A DNA stretch of 64,000 bases from Marinomonas atlantica (GTDB taxonomy: Bacteria; Pseudomonadota; Gammaproteobacteria; Pseudomonadales; Marinomonadaceae), in the NCBI RefSeq assembly GCF_001639725.1, contig NZ_LTAW01000004.1, positions 1-64,000 of the forward strand, written 5' to 3'. The translations under genes were made by a program, and so were the position numbers. The notes beneath the pieces are model-generated. The model was given only the letters and a program-made list of their open reading frames with translations, was not told where the DNA came from and made no database searches. This document shows positions 47,648 through 55,928 of the stretch, in pieces. Every line of letters begins with the position of its first letter. Positions within the stretch are counted from its first letter, which is position 1.

Positions 47648-47679
47648 AAAGAACCCTTGCGTGCATGCAAGGGTTCTTT
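47648..47679. terminator. 13-bp hairpin inside the leftward operon
   Basis: AAAGAACCCTTGC (47648-47660) and GCAAGGGTTCTTT (47667-47679) are exact complements. It lies between two genes of the leftward operon. Read-through would need antitermination, or it separates two transcripts. Confidence 0.8.
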
Positions 47680-47686
47680 TGATGCT

Positions 47687-48097
47687 TTAGATATCGAGTG
47701 TTGAAATAACCATCCCAAGACAATATTTTTCTTCACCATCTAATATTTCAAATGTCGTATGAGGAATTTGTGTCTTATACGACCAAGAGAACTCTCCGTT
47801 ACACCAGACAGCTTCAACCTCTTTCGATGCAGCTTTATGGTCAAGCCACTGCATTAGCTCATCATCTGTATCTAACTCGTCACGGTTACCTAAAATGCCT
47901 TCACGATGAATTAAGACATGGCCACCATCATGCACGCCAACCTCATCACGAAAAGCACCATCAAATTCAATTAGGTCATCAGAGGCTCCATATATAATTA
48001 ATAGATTGGACTTTTTTAGTGATTCACGCATTTCACTAGATATTCTTAGTGGGTACTGAGTGCCGTTAAGCTTATTAGTAAGTTCAATTATGTTCAT
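47687..48097 (-). CDS. Phage protein, unknown
   Basis: A 136-residue acidic protein starting MNIIELTNKLNGTQYPLRIS. ATG 48097 has AGGAGA eight bases upstream, a strong ribosome site, so the longer frame to 48253 is rejected. No domain recognised. It is the last gene before the internal hairpin. Confidence 0.7.
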   Translation of the reverse strand: MNIIELTNKLNGTQYPLRISSEMRESLKKSNLLIIYGASDDLIEFDGAFRDEVGVHDGGHVLIHREGILGNRDELDTDDELMQWLDHKAASKEVEAVWCNGEFSWSYKTQIPHTTFEILDGEEKYCLGMVISTLDI

Positions 48098-48195
48098 TCT
48101 ATGTTCTCCTTTTTTTAACGTTGGCTTGGGTAGAGCACTCTCGTTTACTGCTGGATAGAGGGCAGGGATAACCGGCACAAGAGCGCTCTCCGAAG

Positions 48196-48216
48196 CCCAC
48201 CGCGTGGGGCGGTGGG
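48196..48216. repeat. GC-rich hairpin after rdgC
   Basis: CCCACCGC (48196-48203) pairs with GCGGTGGG (48209-48216). It sits between rdgC and the next gene of the leftward operon and has no T run. Confidence 0.5.
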
Positions 48217-48233
48217 TGCGTATTTGTGACTTA

Positions 48234-49133
48234 TTACTCAGTTTGAATTTCAAACCAGTGAGTAAAGTGGCTTTGAAAGAGGTTGCGGATCGTGAGCGAC
48301 ATCAGTGAAAAGTTTGCATCGAGATCGGATAGGGTGCCCCCTTGGGAGTCGTTGAAAGCCTGCTCCTTAAGTGCGTCATCCCACTTAATCGACTTGATAG
48401 TTAAGTCATCACATAGAACGAATGACATTTTATCTGTCCAACGTAGGCCGACATTTTTCACAGACATGCCTTGCTCAAGATGGCGCGTTACATCTTCGGA
48501 AAGCGGCTCAAGTTTCTTGAACTTAATAGAAGACCGGTCTTCTGAACTGTCTTGAAGGTCGCAGGTATCACCAGTTTCTAAGCTTGCTGGTACTTCGTTT
48601 TTCATTAGCCAGTCAGTCATTACCATGGAGGGCGATACTTGCGCTTGCAGCGGCACCATAGGAAAGCTACCAAGCATTGTTTGCAGCAGCTTGAATGACT
48701 GCTCTGTCATGGCTCCGTTGGTCGTGTTGAGCACCAGTAATTCAGCCTTCTTGTCGATGTATAGCCACACATCAGATAGGTTAGAGAACGCTTTGGCCCG
48801 AAGATCGAATACCAAGCCTTCTTTAATGTCGGCCTTTTCTTTACGCCCAACCTTGCGACCCTCAATGGTTTCGATCTCGGCCACTTTTTCTTCAAGCTCT
48901 TCGCGTACCACTGACGACGGTAGGCTTTTCTCTTCCTTACCAAAGCGGAACAACATGCAATCGTTGCTCACGATCGCCCAGCATTCAGAGCCACGAATCA
49001 GCGGCAAGGTGCCGAACGTGAATTCGTCTTGCGCGCCTACTTCGCGTAGTGGGTGCTCTGGCAGTGCTTGCTCAATGGCCGCGAAATCAACGGGGCCTTT
49101 AAGTTGGAATAGTTGTAGAGTTTTAGGCCACAT
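48234..49133 (-). CDS. rdgC: RdgC, recombination-associated DNA-binding protein
   Basis: A 299-residue protein of the RdgC family, which forms a ring on duplex DNA and limits RecA filament growth. The start MWPKTLQLFQLKGPVD and the middle segment LLVLNTTNGAMTEQSFKLLQ fit the family, as does length (about 300). AGGAG lies nine bases before the ATG. Chromosomal copies are common; this one is in the phage recombination operon with SSB, exonuclease and RecT, where it may control host RecA on phage DNA. Confidence 0.9.
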   Translation of the reverse strand: MWPKTLQLFQLKGPVDFAAIEQALPEHPLREVGAQDEFTFGTLPLIRGSECWAIVSNDCMLFRFGKEEKSLPSSVVREELEEKVAEIETIEGRKVGRKEKADIKEGLVFDLRAKAFSNLSDVWLYIDKKAELLVLNTTNGAMTEQSFKLLQTMLGSFPMVPLQAQVSPSMVMTDWLMKNEVPASLETGDTCDLQDSSEDRSSIKFKKLEPLSEDVTRHLEQGMSVKNVGLRWTDKMSFVLCDDLTIKSIKWDDALKEQAFNDSQGGTLSDLDANFSLMSLTIRNLFQSHFTHWFEIQTE

Positions 49134-49467
49134 TTGCAGTTACTCCTGTGAACTCAGGCGCCTCGTACTCAGCCCAGCCAAGTAGTTTGCAGTTTTCGCA
49201 AAGGCCTAATGGCACATAGAAGTCTGCGAACTCGTAGTGCGCTTGGTTTTGTACCCAGCCAACACTTGATATGTATTCGCCATCTTCGCCAATTAGTGTC
49301 CAGTCCTCGCCTTCGACCGAGGGGCGGTTTTGGTAAAGAGCTTCGAATACAGTAATGCCATGTTTGGTTTCTACCGCGATCCAGAATTGCTTTTCAGTGC
49401 CTAGCTCTACTTCTGGCACTGTATCCGGCGCATTCCATTTCACGATAGGTGGTCGTGGGGTTGTCAT
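49123..49467 (-). CDS. Phage protein, unknown
   Basis: About 114 residues starting MTTPRPPIVKWNAPDTVPEV. ATG 49467 has AGGAGA seven bases upstream. It contains EKQFWIAVETKHGITVFEAL and a CENCKLLGW pair of cysteines near the end. Similar short proteins occur in many phages; function unknown. It overlaps rdgC by 11 bases. Confidence 0.65.
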   Translation of the reverse strand: MTTPRPPIVKWNAPDTVPEVELGTEKQFWIAVETKHGITVFEALYQNRPSVEGEDWTLIGEDGEYISSVGWVQNQAHYEFADFYVPLGLCENCKLLGWAEYEAPEFTGVTANVA

Positions 49468-49477
49468 GGTTGTCTCC

Positions 49478-49999
49478 TTAGTAAACATCGTTCCAGTCGG
49501 CGTTAAGCACGGATGCGGCGTGGTGTTCGCGCTTGCCGTCCCACTCAACAACCACAGCCTCTACGTTTGGCACGTTGTGGCGTTGGTCTTCTGGTACGCC
49601 TTCCAAATACTCTTTTTGCTCTTGGTTGATCTGAGCGGCGCGGAAGTCGGCTTCGGCGCGGGATGATGCAGCAACTAGTGAGCCGGGGCCGTGGATCTCG
49701 ACCGCCCAAAGCTTTTGTTCTTCTTTCGGGGTGCTGTAGGCCTCTGCGCAGAAAGGACAGTATGTGCCAAAGATTGGTGTCTCGTACTTCTTGCGATTCT
49801 TGGCTTCTTCGCCATTCACTTTTTTAACTTTGTGGCTGCTGTCGATCATCATCGCTGGTACGGCATTGTCGCTACCATCAAAGCGAAAGTGGTAGTGCAT
49901 AATTCGAGCTTCAAAAGATTCAGTGACCGCATTTTCTGGCAAGCGGTCTTTTATAAAGCTTTCCATAAAGCTCAATGTGTCTTGCATACAGTTGCACAT
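49478..49999 (-). CDS. Phage protein with CxxC motif, unknown
   Basis: About 173 residues starting MCNCMQDTLSFMESFIKDRL. ATG 49999 has AGGAGA nine bases upstream. Cysteines at the N-terminus (CNC) and in YCPFCAEAY suggest zinc binding. No family recognised. Confidence 0.65.
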   Translation of the reverse strand: MCNCMQDTLSFMESFIKDRLPENAVTESFEARIMHYHFRFDGSDNAVPAMMIDSSHKVKKVNGEEAKNRKKYETPIFGTYCPFCAEAYSTPKEEQKLWAVEIHGPGSLVAASSRAEADFRAAQINQEQKEYLEGVPEDQRHNVPNVEAVVVEWDGKREHHAASVLNADWNDVY

Positions 50000-50171
50000 G
50001 GTTAAGTCTCCTGGTGGTGTGGGTGTTGCTTCGCCTGCGGGGTGAGGTAACTCTTGGAGCGGCCTCCGCATCTAAGCTGCCGTGTAGATATTTGGTATGC
50101 AGTTAAGAAGGGGGCGTCTACGGCTGGCTGCGCTCGCGGCCCTTCATGGCTGTTATGGATCAGTGAATTAT

Positions 50172-50861
50172 TTAACGTCGTCCACTGCCGACTTGGTTAA
50201 AAGGTATGTCATCGTCGAAGTCGTCAAACGATGGACCTTGCTGCGGCGATGCTTGCTGTGACATTGGGCGTTGCTGTTGCTGTGGTGCTGGACCACGGCT
50301 TTGCGTCCCTCCACTTTGGTCAGCGTAACCGCTTTGTTGTGGAGCGTTACCCCAAGAACCGAACGACTGAGGCTGACCATATCCACCGCCTTGCTGCTGT
50401 TGCGGCGCTTGCTGGCCGTAACCTTGTCCACCTTGCGGGCCACCGTAGCCACCTTGTTGTGGCGCTTGCTGTCCACCGTAACTGCCTTGGCCCTGTTGCC
50501 CTTGCTGGTCGTCTTGTCGACCGTCCAGTAATTGCATTTCGTTGGCGATGATCTCTGTGGTGTAGCGCTTAACGCCGTCTTTCTCCCACTCTCGGGTGCG
50601 TAGTGAGCCTTCAACGTATACTTTCAAGCCTTTCTTGATAAAGTCACCAGCGATCTGACCTAGACGGAAGTTGCCACGATCCATGAACGCCACACGATGC
50701 CATTCAGTACGCTCTTGCATTTCTCCTGTCTGCTTATCACGCCAGCTTTCTGATGTGGCAAGGTTCACATTTGCGACCGCTGCGCCAGAGGGCATGTAAC
50801 GCACCTCGGCATCGGCTCCCGCATTTCCTATCAAAATGACTTTATTAATTCCGCGTGCCAT
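50172..50861 (-). CDS. ssb: Single-stranded DNA-binding protein (phage-encoded)
   Basis: A 229-residue SSB. The OB-fold (1-110) begins [20 protein letters not shown] and has [21 protein letters not shown] long Gly/Gln-rich linker (about 115-205) follows, then the acidic tip DDFDDDIPF near the end, which recruits partner proteins. The tip is followed by a few extra residues, unlike the usual terminal DIPF. It belongs to the phage recombination/replication set. Confidence 0.93.
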   Translation of the reverse strand: MARGINKVILIGNAGADAEVRYMPSGAAVANVNLATSESWRDKQTGEMQERTEWHRVAFMDRGNFRLGQIAGDFIKKGLKVYVEGSLRTREWEKDGVKRYTTEIIANEMQLLDGRQDDQQGQQGQGSYGGQQAPQQGGYGGPQGGQGYGQQAPQQQQGGGYGQPQSFGSWGNAPQQSGYADQSGGTQSRGPAPQQQQRPMSQQASPQQGPSFDDFDDDIPFNQVGSGRR

Positions 50862-51249
50862 TGGTTATGTACCCCGTTTTTTTGCAGCGTTTAAGCTTTG
50901 GTAGTGGTTTGGCCCGTAGGTGAGCGTTATGGAATGGCGGTGTGTAGCTGAATGCGTTATGGCGCTTAGGTGCTAATACCAGTTGCGCCTTTGCGTCCAT
51001 TAAGCTCATTAGCGCTAGGGCGGTACTTGCTCGACCCACAAGCGATCCAGAAACTAGAATTTTCTTTTTGGACGGATTTTCTTCTACCACCTCCCAAGCC
51101 TCCTCTGTTTCCTCAAGATTCAGGGGGTTGCCAGGATGAAGGCAGTAAGAGCAAGGTGGCGCGAGAAAGCAGGTGCAACCCTGATCTCTGAAGGTAATAT
51201 CGAAGTCATCTGCTTCATCTTGCCAATCAGGTTTAAGCTGTCTTCCCAT
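50845..51249 (-). CDS. Phage protein with cysteine cluster, unknown
   Basis: A 134-residue protein. [12 protein letters not shown] near residues 25-36 gives a possible zinc or metal site. A helical middle ([18 protein letters not shown]) and basic end follow. It overlaps ssb by 17 bases and the upstream gene by one. Function unknown. Confidence 0.6.
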   Translation of the reverse strand: MGRQLKPDWQDEADDFDITFRDQGCTCFLAPPCSYCLHPGNPLNLEETEEAWEVVEENPSKKKILVSGSLVGRASTALALMSLMDAKAQLVLAPKRHNAFSYTPPFHNAHLRAKPLPKLKRCKKTGYITNGTRN

Positions 51250-51461
51250 TACTGCACCTTCTTAGCTTTGGTTGAGCGCTTCAAGCGATTGCCTAAAGCG
51301 CCGTTAATGGTGAAACCGCCGTGCTTCGCTTTATCATCGCGGCCTTGCTGAACTTGAGCTGTTTTGATCTTGCCGCCAGCCTTCAAAAAAGCCGCTGTTT
51401 GAGCGGCTATCTGTTCTTGCAGTTTGCGTTGCTTAGTCGGGATGTTTTCGCTGCTGATCAT
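51249..51461 (-). CDS. Small basic phage protein, unknown
   Basis: A 70-residue Lys/Gln-rich protein starting [20 protein letters not shown]. Its basic C-terminus ([12 protein letters not shown]) suggests nucleic-acid contact. It overlaps csrA by four bases and the downstream gene by one. Confidence 0.6.
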   Translation of the reverse strand: MISSENIPTKQRKLQEQIAAQTAAFLKAGGKIKTAQVQQGRDDKAKHGGFTINGALGNRLKRSTKAKKVQ

Positions 51462-51652
51462 GCGACCTCCTGAGTGGCTTGCTCTGCTTGAATGCGAAGG
51501 TAGATTTCTTCGCGGTGAACAGATACATCTTTCGGGGCGGTGATGCCGATGCGCACTTGGTTTCCTTTGATACCTAGCACCATGGCATCAATTTTGTTTT
51601 CGCCTTCACCAATGCAAAGGGTTTCTCCGGTACGTCTTGTCAAAAGAAGCAT
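51458..51652 (-). CDS. csrA: CsrA/RsmA-family RNA-binding regulator (phage-encoded)
   Basis: A 64-residue post-transcriptional regulator that binds GGA motifs in RNA. The start [15 protein letters not shown] and the binding segment [14 protein letters not shown], with Arg47 corresponding to the key Arg44 of E. coli CsrA, are intact. A small insertion (EGENKID) follows the first strand. It should act as a dimer on host or phage mRNA. Placed in the left operon just after the exonuclease gene. Confidence 0.92.
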   Translation of the reverse strand: MLLLTRRTGETLCIGEGENKIDAMVLGIKGNQVRIGITAPKDVSVHREEIYLRIQAEQATQEVA

Positions 51653-51714
51653 GTTTAAATTCCTTCTAATTTATGAAAAGTGGGGGAGTGAGCTAGCTGC
51701 TCACTCCGAATTCG

Positions 51715-53280
51715 TTAGGCCGCTTTAGCCTGTAGGGAAATATATTTACCGACGATGGCTTCTAGCTGCTGGTGTAGCTCATCGCCTAGATTGTTTTTCA
51801 GAGCGAAAACAGCAAGGTCATATCCCAAAGTGCCTGGTATTGCTTTATTGGCATTACGCTTCGGTTGATGCTGAACCACATTGCTCGGTGCTGGCGTGAA
51901 TGCCGGAGCATGATCAAGTGCTTGCTCTTGCTGATGGCGTTGCTCTTCGGCCTGTGCTTCTAACTCAGCTAAACGGGCTTGCTCTTCCTGACGTGCCTTA
52001 TAGTCACTTAGGCGAGCCTTAACAGTCATGGCAAAGTCGTCTTTCTCTTTCAGCACAAGCTGAACCAGATCGGGAAGCAGCGCCGCAACCAAGTCAGCAC
52101 CTAGCTCACGCTTAGCTAGCGCCTTGTTGTCTTTGGCGCGAAGGTAAACCGCTTGAACGTCTGCTTTGGCTCGGGTTAATTCTGCTTCAATGGCGTTATT
52201 GCAAGAATCAATAGTACGCTTACCTTTAAGCGCTCCAGCAAAATCAGCGTTAAACGCTGGCAATGGAATCTCAAGTGCTTCGGATTGCTCGGCAATGTAG
52301 CTGTTAAGCTTTTCCTTACCTTTTACAATCAGGTCTTTCTTGATCTCGTCCTTGCGGAACTTAACTTGTTTCTCAGAGTTCAAGCGCGCTTGTCGGATCA
52401 GTTCTTGGATGCTCTTCAAATCTTTGATGAACATATCAACGTCTTCGATCTGGCCCTGTACAGAGCTGATTGCGCTATCAATGCCGGATTCTGCTTGCTT
52501 GAAAATCTTGTTGCGACTTTCGGCGTTAGCAAACTCTTGGTCTGTTTCAAGCTTCTTCTTGCTTTGCTCGACCAACTCTTGCGCCTGCTGCTTGTAAAGC
52601 TCAATGTTGCTGGTGATCGTTAGAGCCTGCTTATCAAGGTTGAAGTTAATCGCTGGAAGGTCTTTGATAAGATCGGCAACCACCGGCGCTTTCTTTTCTG
52701 CGGGTTTGTGGGTTGCTAGATCAATTTCAAACTGACGCCAAGCATCAATGACCGCTTGCATACGTTCTGGTTTGCTTTCGTACTCAAGTTCTATCCAATT
52801 ATCTTTTGTGCCATCTGAAACGATGAACGCGCATAGGCAAGAGCCAGAAACATACAGCTGGTGCTCAACTTGAGGCCAATGCGTTTCGGGTAGGTCTTCG
52901 TGCTCTGCGATAAAGTCGGCTAGTTTTTGATTCCAAAGCTTATGCTCAAAGATGCTGGTTTCATTGAATGTCTGGCCGTCAAATGATGCCGCCATGCGGT
53001 CGTACTCTTCACTGACACCCGTAACAGGGTAAAATTCATAACCGCTGTCTTCCTCTAGGATTTCACGGGCGGCGGCCTCAGCAGCGTGACCTTTATCAAA
53101 AAGCGCTTGCTTAGCTGGCGTAACTTCTTCTGTATAGCCAGTTGCTTTCTCGTCTAGCAATTGTGTGCGCGTCTTATATGGTGACAAGCCAAGCATTGCG
53201 GCAGCGTCTGACGCCGTGAATTTAGTAGCACGAAAATCATGCCATTCTTGTGTGCCTTGAATTAGGTTGACTAGTTTCAT
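51715..53280 (-). CDS. YqaJ-family viral exonuclease with coiled-coil extension
   Basis: A 521-residue protein. The N-terminal YqaJ nuclease domain (about 1-200) starts IQGTQEWHDFRATKFTASDA and has the metal-site segment IFEHKLWNQ. The remaining 300 residues form a long Glu/Gln/Lys-rich coiled coil plus a small C-terminal domain. It should digest one strand of phage DNA for RecT to pair. Its start overlaps the recT stop by four bases. The long extension is larger than the usual lambda exonuclease (226 residues). Confidence 0.88.
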   Translation of the reverse strand: MKLVNLIQGTQEWHDFRATKFTASDAAAMLGLSPYKTRTQLLDEKATGYTEEVTPAKQALFDKGHAAEAAAREILEEDSGYEFYPVTGVSEEYDRMAASFDGQTFNETSIFEHKLWNQKLADFIAEHEDLPETHWPQVEHQLYVSGSCLCAFIVSDGTKDNWIELEYESKPERMQAVIDAWRQFEIDLATHKPAEKKAPVVADLIKDLPAINFNLDKQALTITSNIELYKQQAQELVEQSKKKLETDQEFANAESRNKIFKQAESGIDSAISSVQGQIEDVDMFIKDLKSIQELIRQARLNSEKQVKFRKDEIKKDLIVKGKEKLNSYIAEQSEALEIPLPAFNADFAGALKGKRTIDSCNNAIEAELTRAKADVQAVYLRAKDNKALAKRELGADLVAALLPDLVQLVLKEKDDFAMTVKARLSDYKARQEEQARLAELEAQAEEQRHQQEQALDHAPAFTPAPSNVVQHQPKRNANKAIPGTLGYDLAVFALKNNLGDELHQQLEAIVGKYISLQAKAA

Positions 53281-54101
53281 TGTGCTACTCCTTTAGGGAT
53301 GCTTAGGATGGTTTGCTTCTGGTCTTCGGTTAGCGACCATTTAGAAGAAATCATGGTGATAATGTCTTCAGGCGTTTTGGCGCCTTCTTGTACTGCTAGC
53401 TCCCAGCCGCTAAAGCTCTTTTGAAAGCGGTCATCTGGATAGGTTTCTAGTGTTGTCTGATGGATTTGCTGAAGCGGAGGTGTTACATCTTTTTCTTTAC
53501 TCTTTGCTTCTTCTTCCTCAGCTTTGATCGCCGCCTTGATTCGCTCTGACTCATCGGGGTCAACAAAACCAGACAAACCAAACGCGTAACGAGCCGCCTG
53601 TATGGTGGCCTTATGGCGAAGCATTCGAGCAGGCCACTGCTTCCATGGCTGAGACTTGCCGGAAGCGTCTTTGCACTCGGCCATGTATTCAGTGACCTCA
53701 GTAGGGCGCGTGCGATCCTTGCGATAAATCTTGCAAGTGACGGAAACCAGATCACCGTTATTCTGGTTATCTACAAACTCCATTCCATCGAACTGTGGGT
53801 GACCGTTGATGATCTTTAGCCAGCCATCAATCGACACAATCGGCTGAATGGCACCGCGATTGTTGAATGCGTAAATCTCTTTGGTAAGAGGGTTTAGGCT
53901 GTATTCATTGCAAACCGCTAAGAACGTTACGAGCTCTTCGTTTGTTACCTTCTGGCCTTGCCCCTTTGCTTTCATGAGCGTGTTGACCATTAGGTTTTGA
54001 ATTTCACCTTCATCGAGATCAAGTCGCGACGCCATTACAGCGAATGGTGATTGTTTCTGGTGTGGCATGGCTGCCACTTGGTTTGACGGGTGAGCCTGCA
54101 T
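53277..54101 (-). CDS. bet: RecT/Bet single-strand annealing protein
   Basis: A 274-residue recombinase that anneals complementary strands. Typical Bet segments are CNEYSLNPLTKEIYAFNNRG, AIQPIVSIDGWLKIINGHPQ and MLRHKATIQAARYAFGLSGF. It is coupled to the exonuclease, giving a Red-like pair. AAAGGAGAC precedes the ATG. Confidence 0.93.
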   Translation of the reverse strand: MQAHPSNQVAAMPHQKQSPFAVMASRLDLDEGEIQNLMVNTLMKAKGQGQKVTNEELVTFLAVCNEYSLNPLTKEIYAFNNRGAIQPIVSIDGWLKIINGHPQFDGMEFVDNQNNGDLVSVTCKIYRKDRTRPTEVTEYMAECKDASGKSQPWKQWPARMLRHKATIQAARYAFGLSGFVDPDESERIKAAIKAEEEEAKSKEKDVTPPLQQIHQTTLETYPDDRFQKSFSGWELAVQEGAKTPEDIITMISSKWSLTEDQKQTILSIPKGVAQ

Positions 54102-54131
54102 GGTCGTCTCCTTTCGTCCCTATAAAAATGT

Positions 54132-54326
54132 TTAATATCTACCGATGAATTCATCGATATATGGCTTGATTGCTTTGCGAACGCTTCGCTTTTGGTGAAT
54201 TGCTATTCCGGCTGCGATTGTCACGGCCATACACCACGCCGCTAAGATCAGCCAACAGAGGCCAACAATGACGCCGCAGAGAAATAGAAACTCAAAGCTA
54301 AAGCCGTTTAGTACTGCGTCTATCAT
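54132..54326 (-). CDS. Small phage membrane protein, unknown
   Basis: A 64-residue protein with one long or two short membrane helices (about 11-50) and a basic C-terminus (HQKRSVRKAIKPYIDEFIGR). It lies between the AlpA-like gene and recT. GGAGGC is near its start. Function unknown; superinfection exclusion is one possibility. Confidence 0.6.
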   Translation of the reverse strand: MIDAVLNGFSFEFLFLCGVIVGLCWLILAAWCMAVTIAAGIAIHQKRSVRKAIKPYIDEFIGRY

Positions 54327-54344
54327 GGCTGGTGCCTCCAGTGG

Positions 54345-54587
54345 TTATGCAGTCAGCACGGTTTCGTTGCGTGCGGCTGCGATTGTGCTTTGAATCCAAG
54401 CTTCAACTTCTGACTCGATCCAAGCGGTTTGAACGGATATGCCATTTCTTGCTGTGCCCAAAGGGATTTGTTTAGGAAATTCGCCTTTGGCGATTCGAGC
54501 GTAAATGGCAGACTTCTTAAGACCTGTGCGATCCGTTACTTCTGGCATTCGTATCAGTCGAGTTGGCTTAGTTGATTGTTCCGACAT
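54345..54587 (-). CDS. AlpA-family phage regulator / excisionase-like
   Basis: An 80-residue protein with a MerR-like winged helix: TRLIRMPEVTDRTGLKKSAI, then YARIAKGEFPKQIPLG. AlpA-type proteins act as transcription activators or excisionases. It is the first gene of the leftward operon after PL, where lambda has early genes. AGGAGG precedes the ATG. Confidence 0.85.
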   Translation of the reverse strand: MSEQSTKPTRLIRMPEVTDRTGLKKSAIYARIAKGEFPKQIPLGTARNGISVQTAWIESEVEAWIQSTIAAARNETVLTA

Positions 54588-54771
54588 AAGTCCTCCTATT
54601 GTTTCCGGCTACACACTCATGGAATGCGTACTCGGAAAAACATGGTTAAACATGCCCGTCACACCTATCCCCATGAGTCCACAGAGGGGGATTCGGTCAC
54701 AGCTCGCACCTACGGGATTTGCTTACGCTTGGTGGTCTTTGCTGGAGCGGTTCGCCGCTTCGATGACAATA
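54588..54771 (-). promoter_or_regulatory. Untranslated leader of the PL transcript
   Basis: About 180 bases between PL and the AlpA-like gene, with no minus-strand gene. It contains CATG-N6-CATG (54644-54657 region) and a CCCC/GGGG pairing. I could not find clear boxA/boxB-type antitermination elements. Confidence 0.4.
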
Positions 54772-54801
54772 ATCTTAGTTTATTAAGATTTATTTGGTCA
54801 A
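54772..54801 (-). promoter_or_regulatory. PL promoter with operator OL1
   Basis: On the minus strand, TTGACC (54801-54796) and TAAGAT (54777-54772) are spaced by 18 bases. The operator ATCTTA-GTTTAT-TAAGAT (54772-54789) covers the -10 and spacer. It matches the operator at PR exactly in both half-sites. Confidence 0.65.
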
Positions 54802-54807
54802 CGATAA

Positions 54808-54846
54808 AGTTTAGAAAAGTAAGAATTAATTTTAATAGTCTAAGAA
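54808..54846. promoter_or_regulatory. Operators OL2 and OL3 (degenerate)
   Basis: AGTTTA-GAAAAG-TAAGAA (54808-54825) and ATTTTA-ATAGTC-TAAGAA (54829-54846) match the ATCTTA-N6-TAAGAT consensus at 9 and 10 of 12 positions. Their start-to-start spacing is 21 bp, two helical turns, the same as at the right operator pair. Confidence 0.5.
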
Positions 54847-54865
54847 AATCAATAAATTGCGGGCG

Positions 54866-54893
54866 AAAAAAAACCGCCTCGAGTGGGCGGCTT
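54866..54893 (-). terminator. Terminator of the cI transcript
   Basis: CCGCC (54874-54878) pairs with GGCGG (54886-54890), and eight A at 54866-54873 become a U run on leftward transcripts. It ends cI messages before the PL region. Confidence 0.8.
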
Positions 54894-54918
54894 TAGAAAA
54901 GAAAGGGGTGGTACGGCG

Positions 54919-55605
54919 CTACAAGGCCGATTCTTGCCAAAATACTCTACCAATAATCCTTACATGTTTAGCGTCTTCTGCGCTTAAGTCTTCGTCAGGG
55001 TAGTCTGTAGAGTTTTCCGATCGGATGCGAATACCGTTAAACGGAAGACGATACAGGTACTTAACTCTCAGTAAGCCTCCGTACTCTAGGGCGTATATCT
55101 TTCCGTCCGTAATCTTGGTTGACCTGGTATCTATGAAAATTTTGGCACCGTCAGATATTTTGCTTTCCATCGAGTCACCAGATACACGGCATGAAACCAC
55201 CGCACCCGCTGGAACTCCCTGAGTAGAGAGCACATCAAGGTTTATGCGTGCTTTCTCGGTTGTACTGTCAAAAATGCTTGCTAAGCCTGCTCCTGCTGCC
55301 AATTGAATCTCCTCGAAAAACGGAACAAGAGCTTCATGGTGGGCTGGAGGGTCGCCATTCTCATAAATGTCAGCTCTTTCAAGGTCTGGGTGCAGATCGC
55401 TTATTGTGCCTTTGCCTGTCAACAACCACTCAGGATTGCATTGAAGTAGCTTTGATAGCTTAAGAAGATTTTCACCCCTAGGGCTTGAGTTGCCATTTAG
55501 CCAATGACTAACCCCTCCGCTCGAGATGCTTGTGGCCTTTGATATATCAACGCTCTTTAGGCCAAGTTCTTTGAGCCGCTGACGAATACGATCTGAAGTT
55601 TCCAT
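54919..55605 (-). CDS. CI-like phage repressor (HTH plus S24 peptidase)
   Basis: A 228-residue lysogeny repressor. The N-terminal helix-turn-helix has LKSVDISKATSISSGGVSHW. The C-terminal S24 domain has an Ala-Gly cleavage site in LAAGAGLASIFD, the catalytic Ser in CRVSGDSMES and the Lys in GGLLRVKYLYRL. It should be cleaved with RecA help after DNA damage. ATG 55605 is chosen over 55647 and 55641 because those starts lie within the PR promoter. It is divergent from the Cro-like gene. Confidence 0.93.
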   Translation of the reverse strand: METSDRIRQRLKELGLKSVDISKATSISSGGVSHWLNGNSSPRGENLLKLSKLLQCNPEWLLTGKGTISDLHPDLERADIYENGDPPAHHEALVPFFEEIQLAAGAGLASIFDSTTEKARINLDVLSTQGVPAGAVVSCRVSGDSMESKISDGAKIFIDTRSTKITDGKIYALEYGGLLRVKYLYRLPFNGIRIRSENSTDYPDEDLSAEDAKHVRIIGRVFWQESAL

Positions 55606-55689
55606 TCTTAGAATACTAAACCTTGACTCACTTACTTTCATAAGCATAAAATCTTATTTAATTAAGATAAATGTTGAGAATTCTAAGAT
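55605..55689. promoter_or_regulatory. Right operator region with PR
   Basis: PR is TTGACT (55623-55628) and TAAAAT (55647-55652) with 18 bases between. Operator-like sites are TTCTTA-GAATAC-TAAACC (55605-55622), the perfect ATCTTA-TTTAAT-TAAGAT (55651-55668) and TGTTGA-GAATTC-TAAGAT (55672-55689). The last overlaps the Cro start codon and begins 21 bp after the second. Confidence 0.65.
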
Positions 55690-55894
55690 GTTTAAATCAG
55701 ATGTGATCAAACATTTCAAAACCGCAACCGCTGTTTGGACCGCTTTGGGCATTACATCTGGAGCAGTCTCACAATGGCCTGAGTTGATTCCAGAGAAGCA
55801 GGCTATGCGCTTATCCCTGATGACCAACAATCAACTCAAGTACAACCCCGAGCTGTACAAAAAGAAACTACAAGCCGACACAGAAGCGGCCTAA
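55688..55894 (+). CDS. Cro-like phage repressor
   Basis: A 68-residue DNA-binding protein. KHFKTATAVWTALGITSGAV resembles the helix-turn-helix of P22-type Cro, followed by SQWPELIPEKQAMRL. It is divergent from cI, the place of cro in lambdoid phages. The start codon lies inside an operator half-site and only TAAG precedes it, so translation may be weak or regulated. Confidence 0.85.
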   Translation: MFKSDVIKHFKTATAVWTALGITSGAVSQWPELIPEKQAMRLSLMTNNQLKYNPELYKKKLQADTEAA

Positions 55895-55928
55895 CCAAAA
55901 AACAATAACCCAAACAGGAAACATAGCC

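Noticed and set aside
48625..49185. 186-residue plus-strand frame opposite rdgC
   Set aside because: Ser-rich shadow of a certain gene on the other strand.
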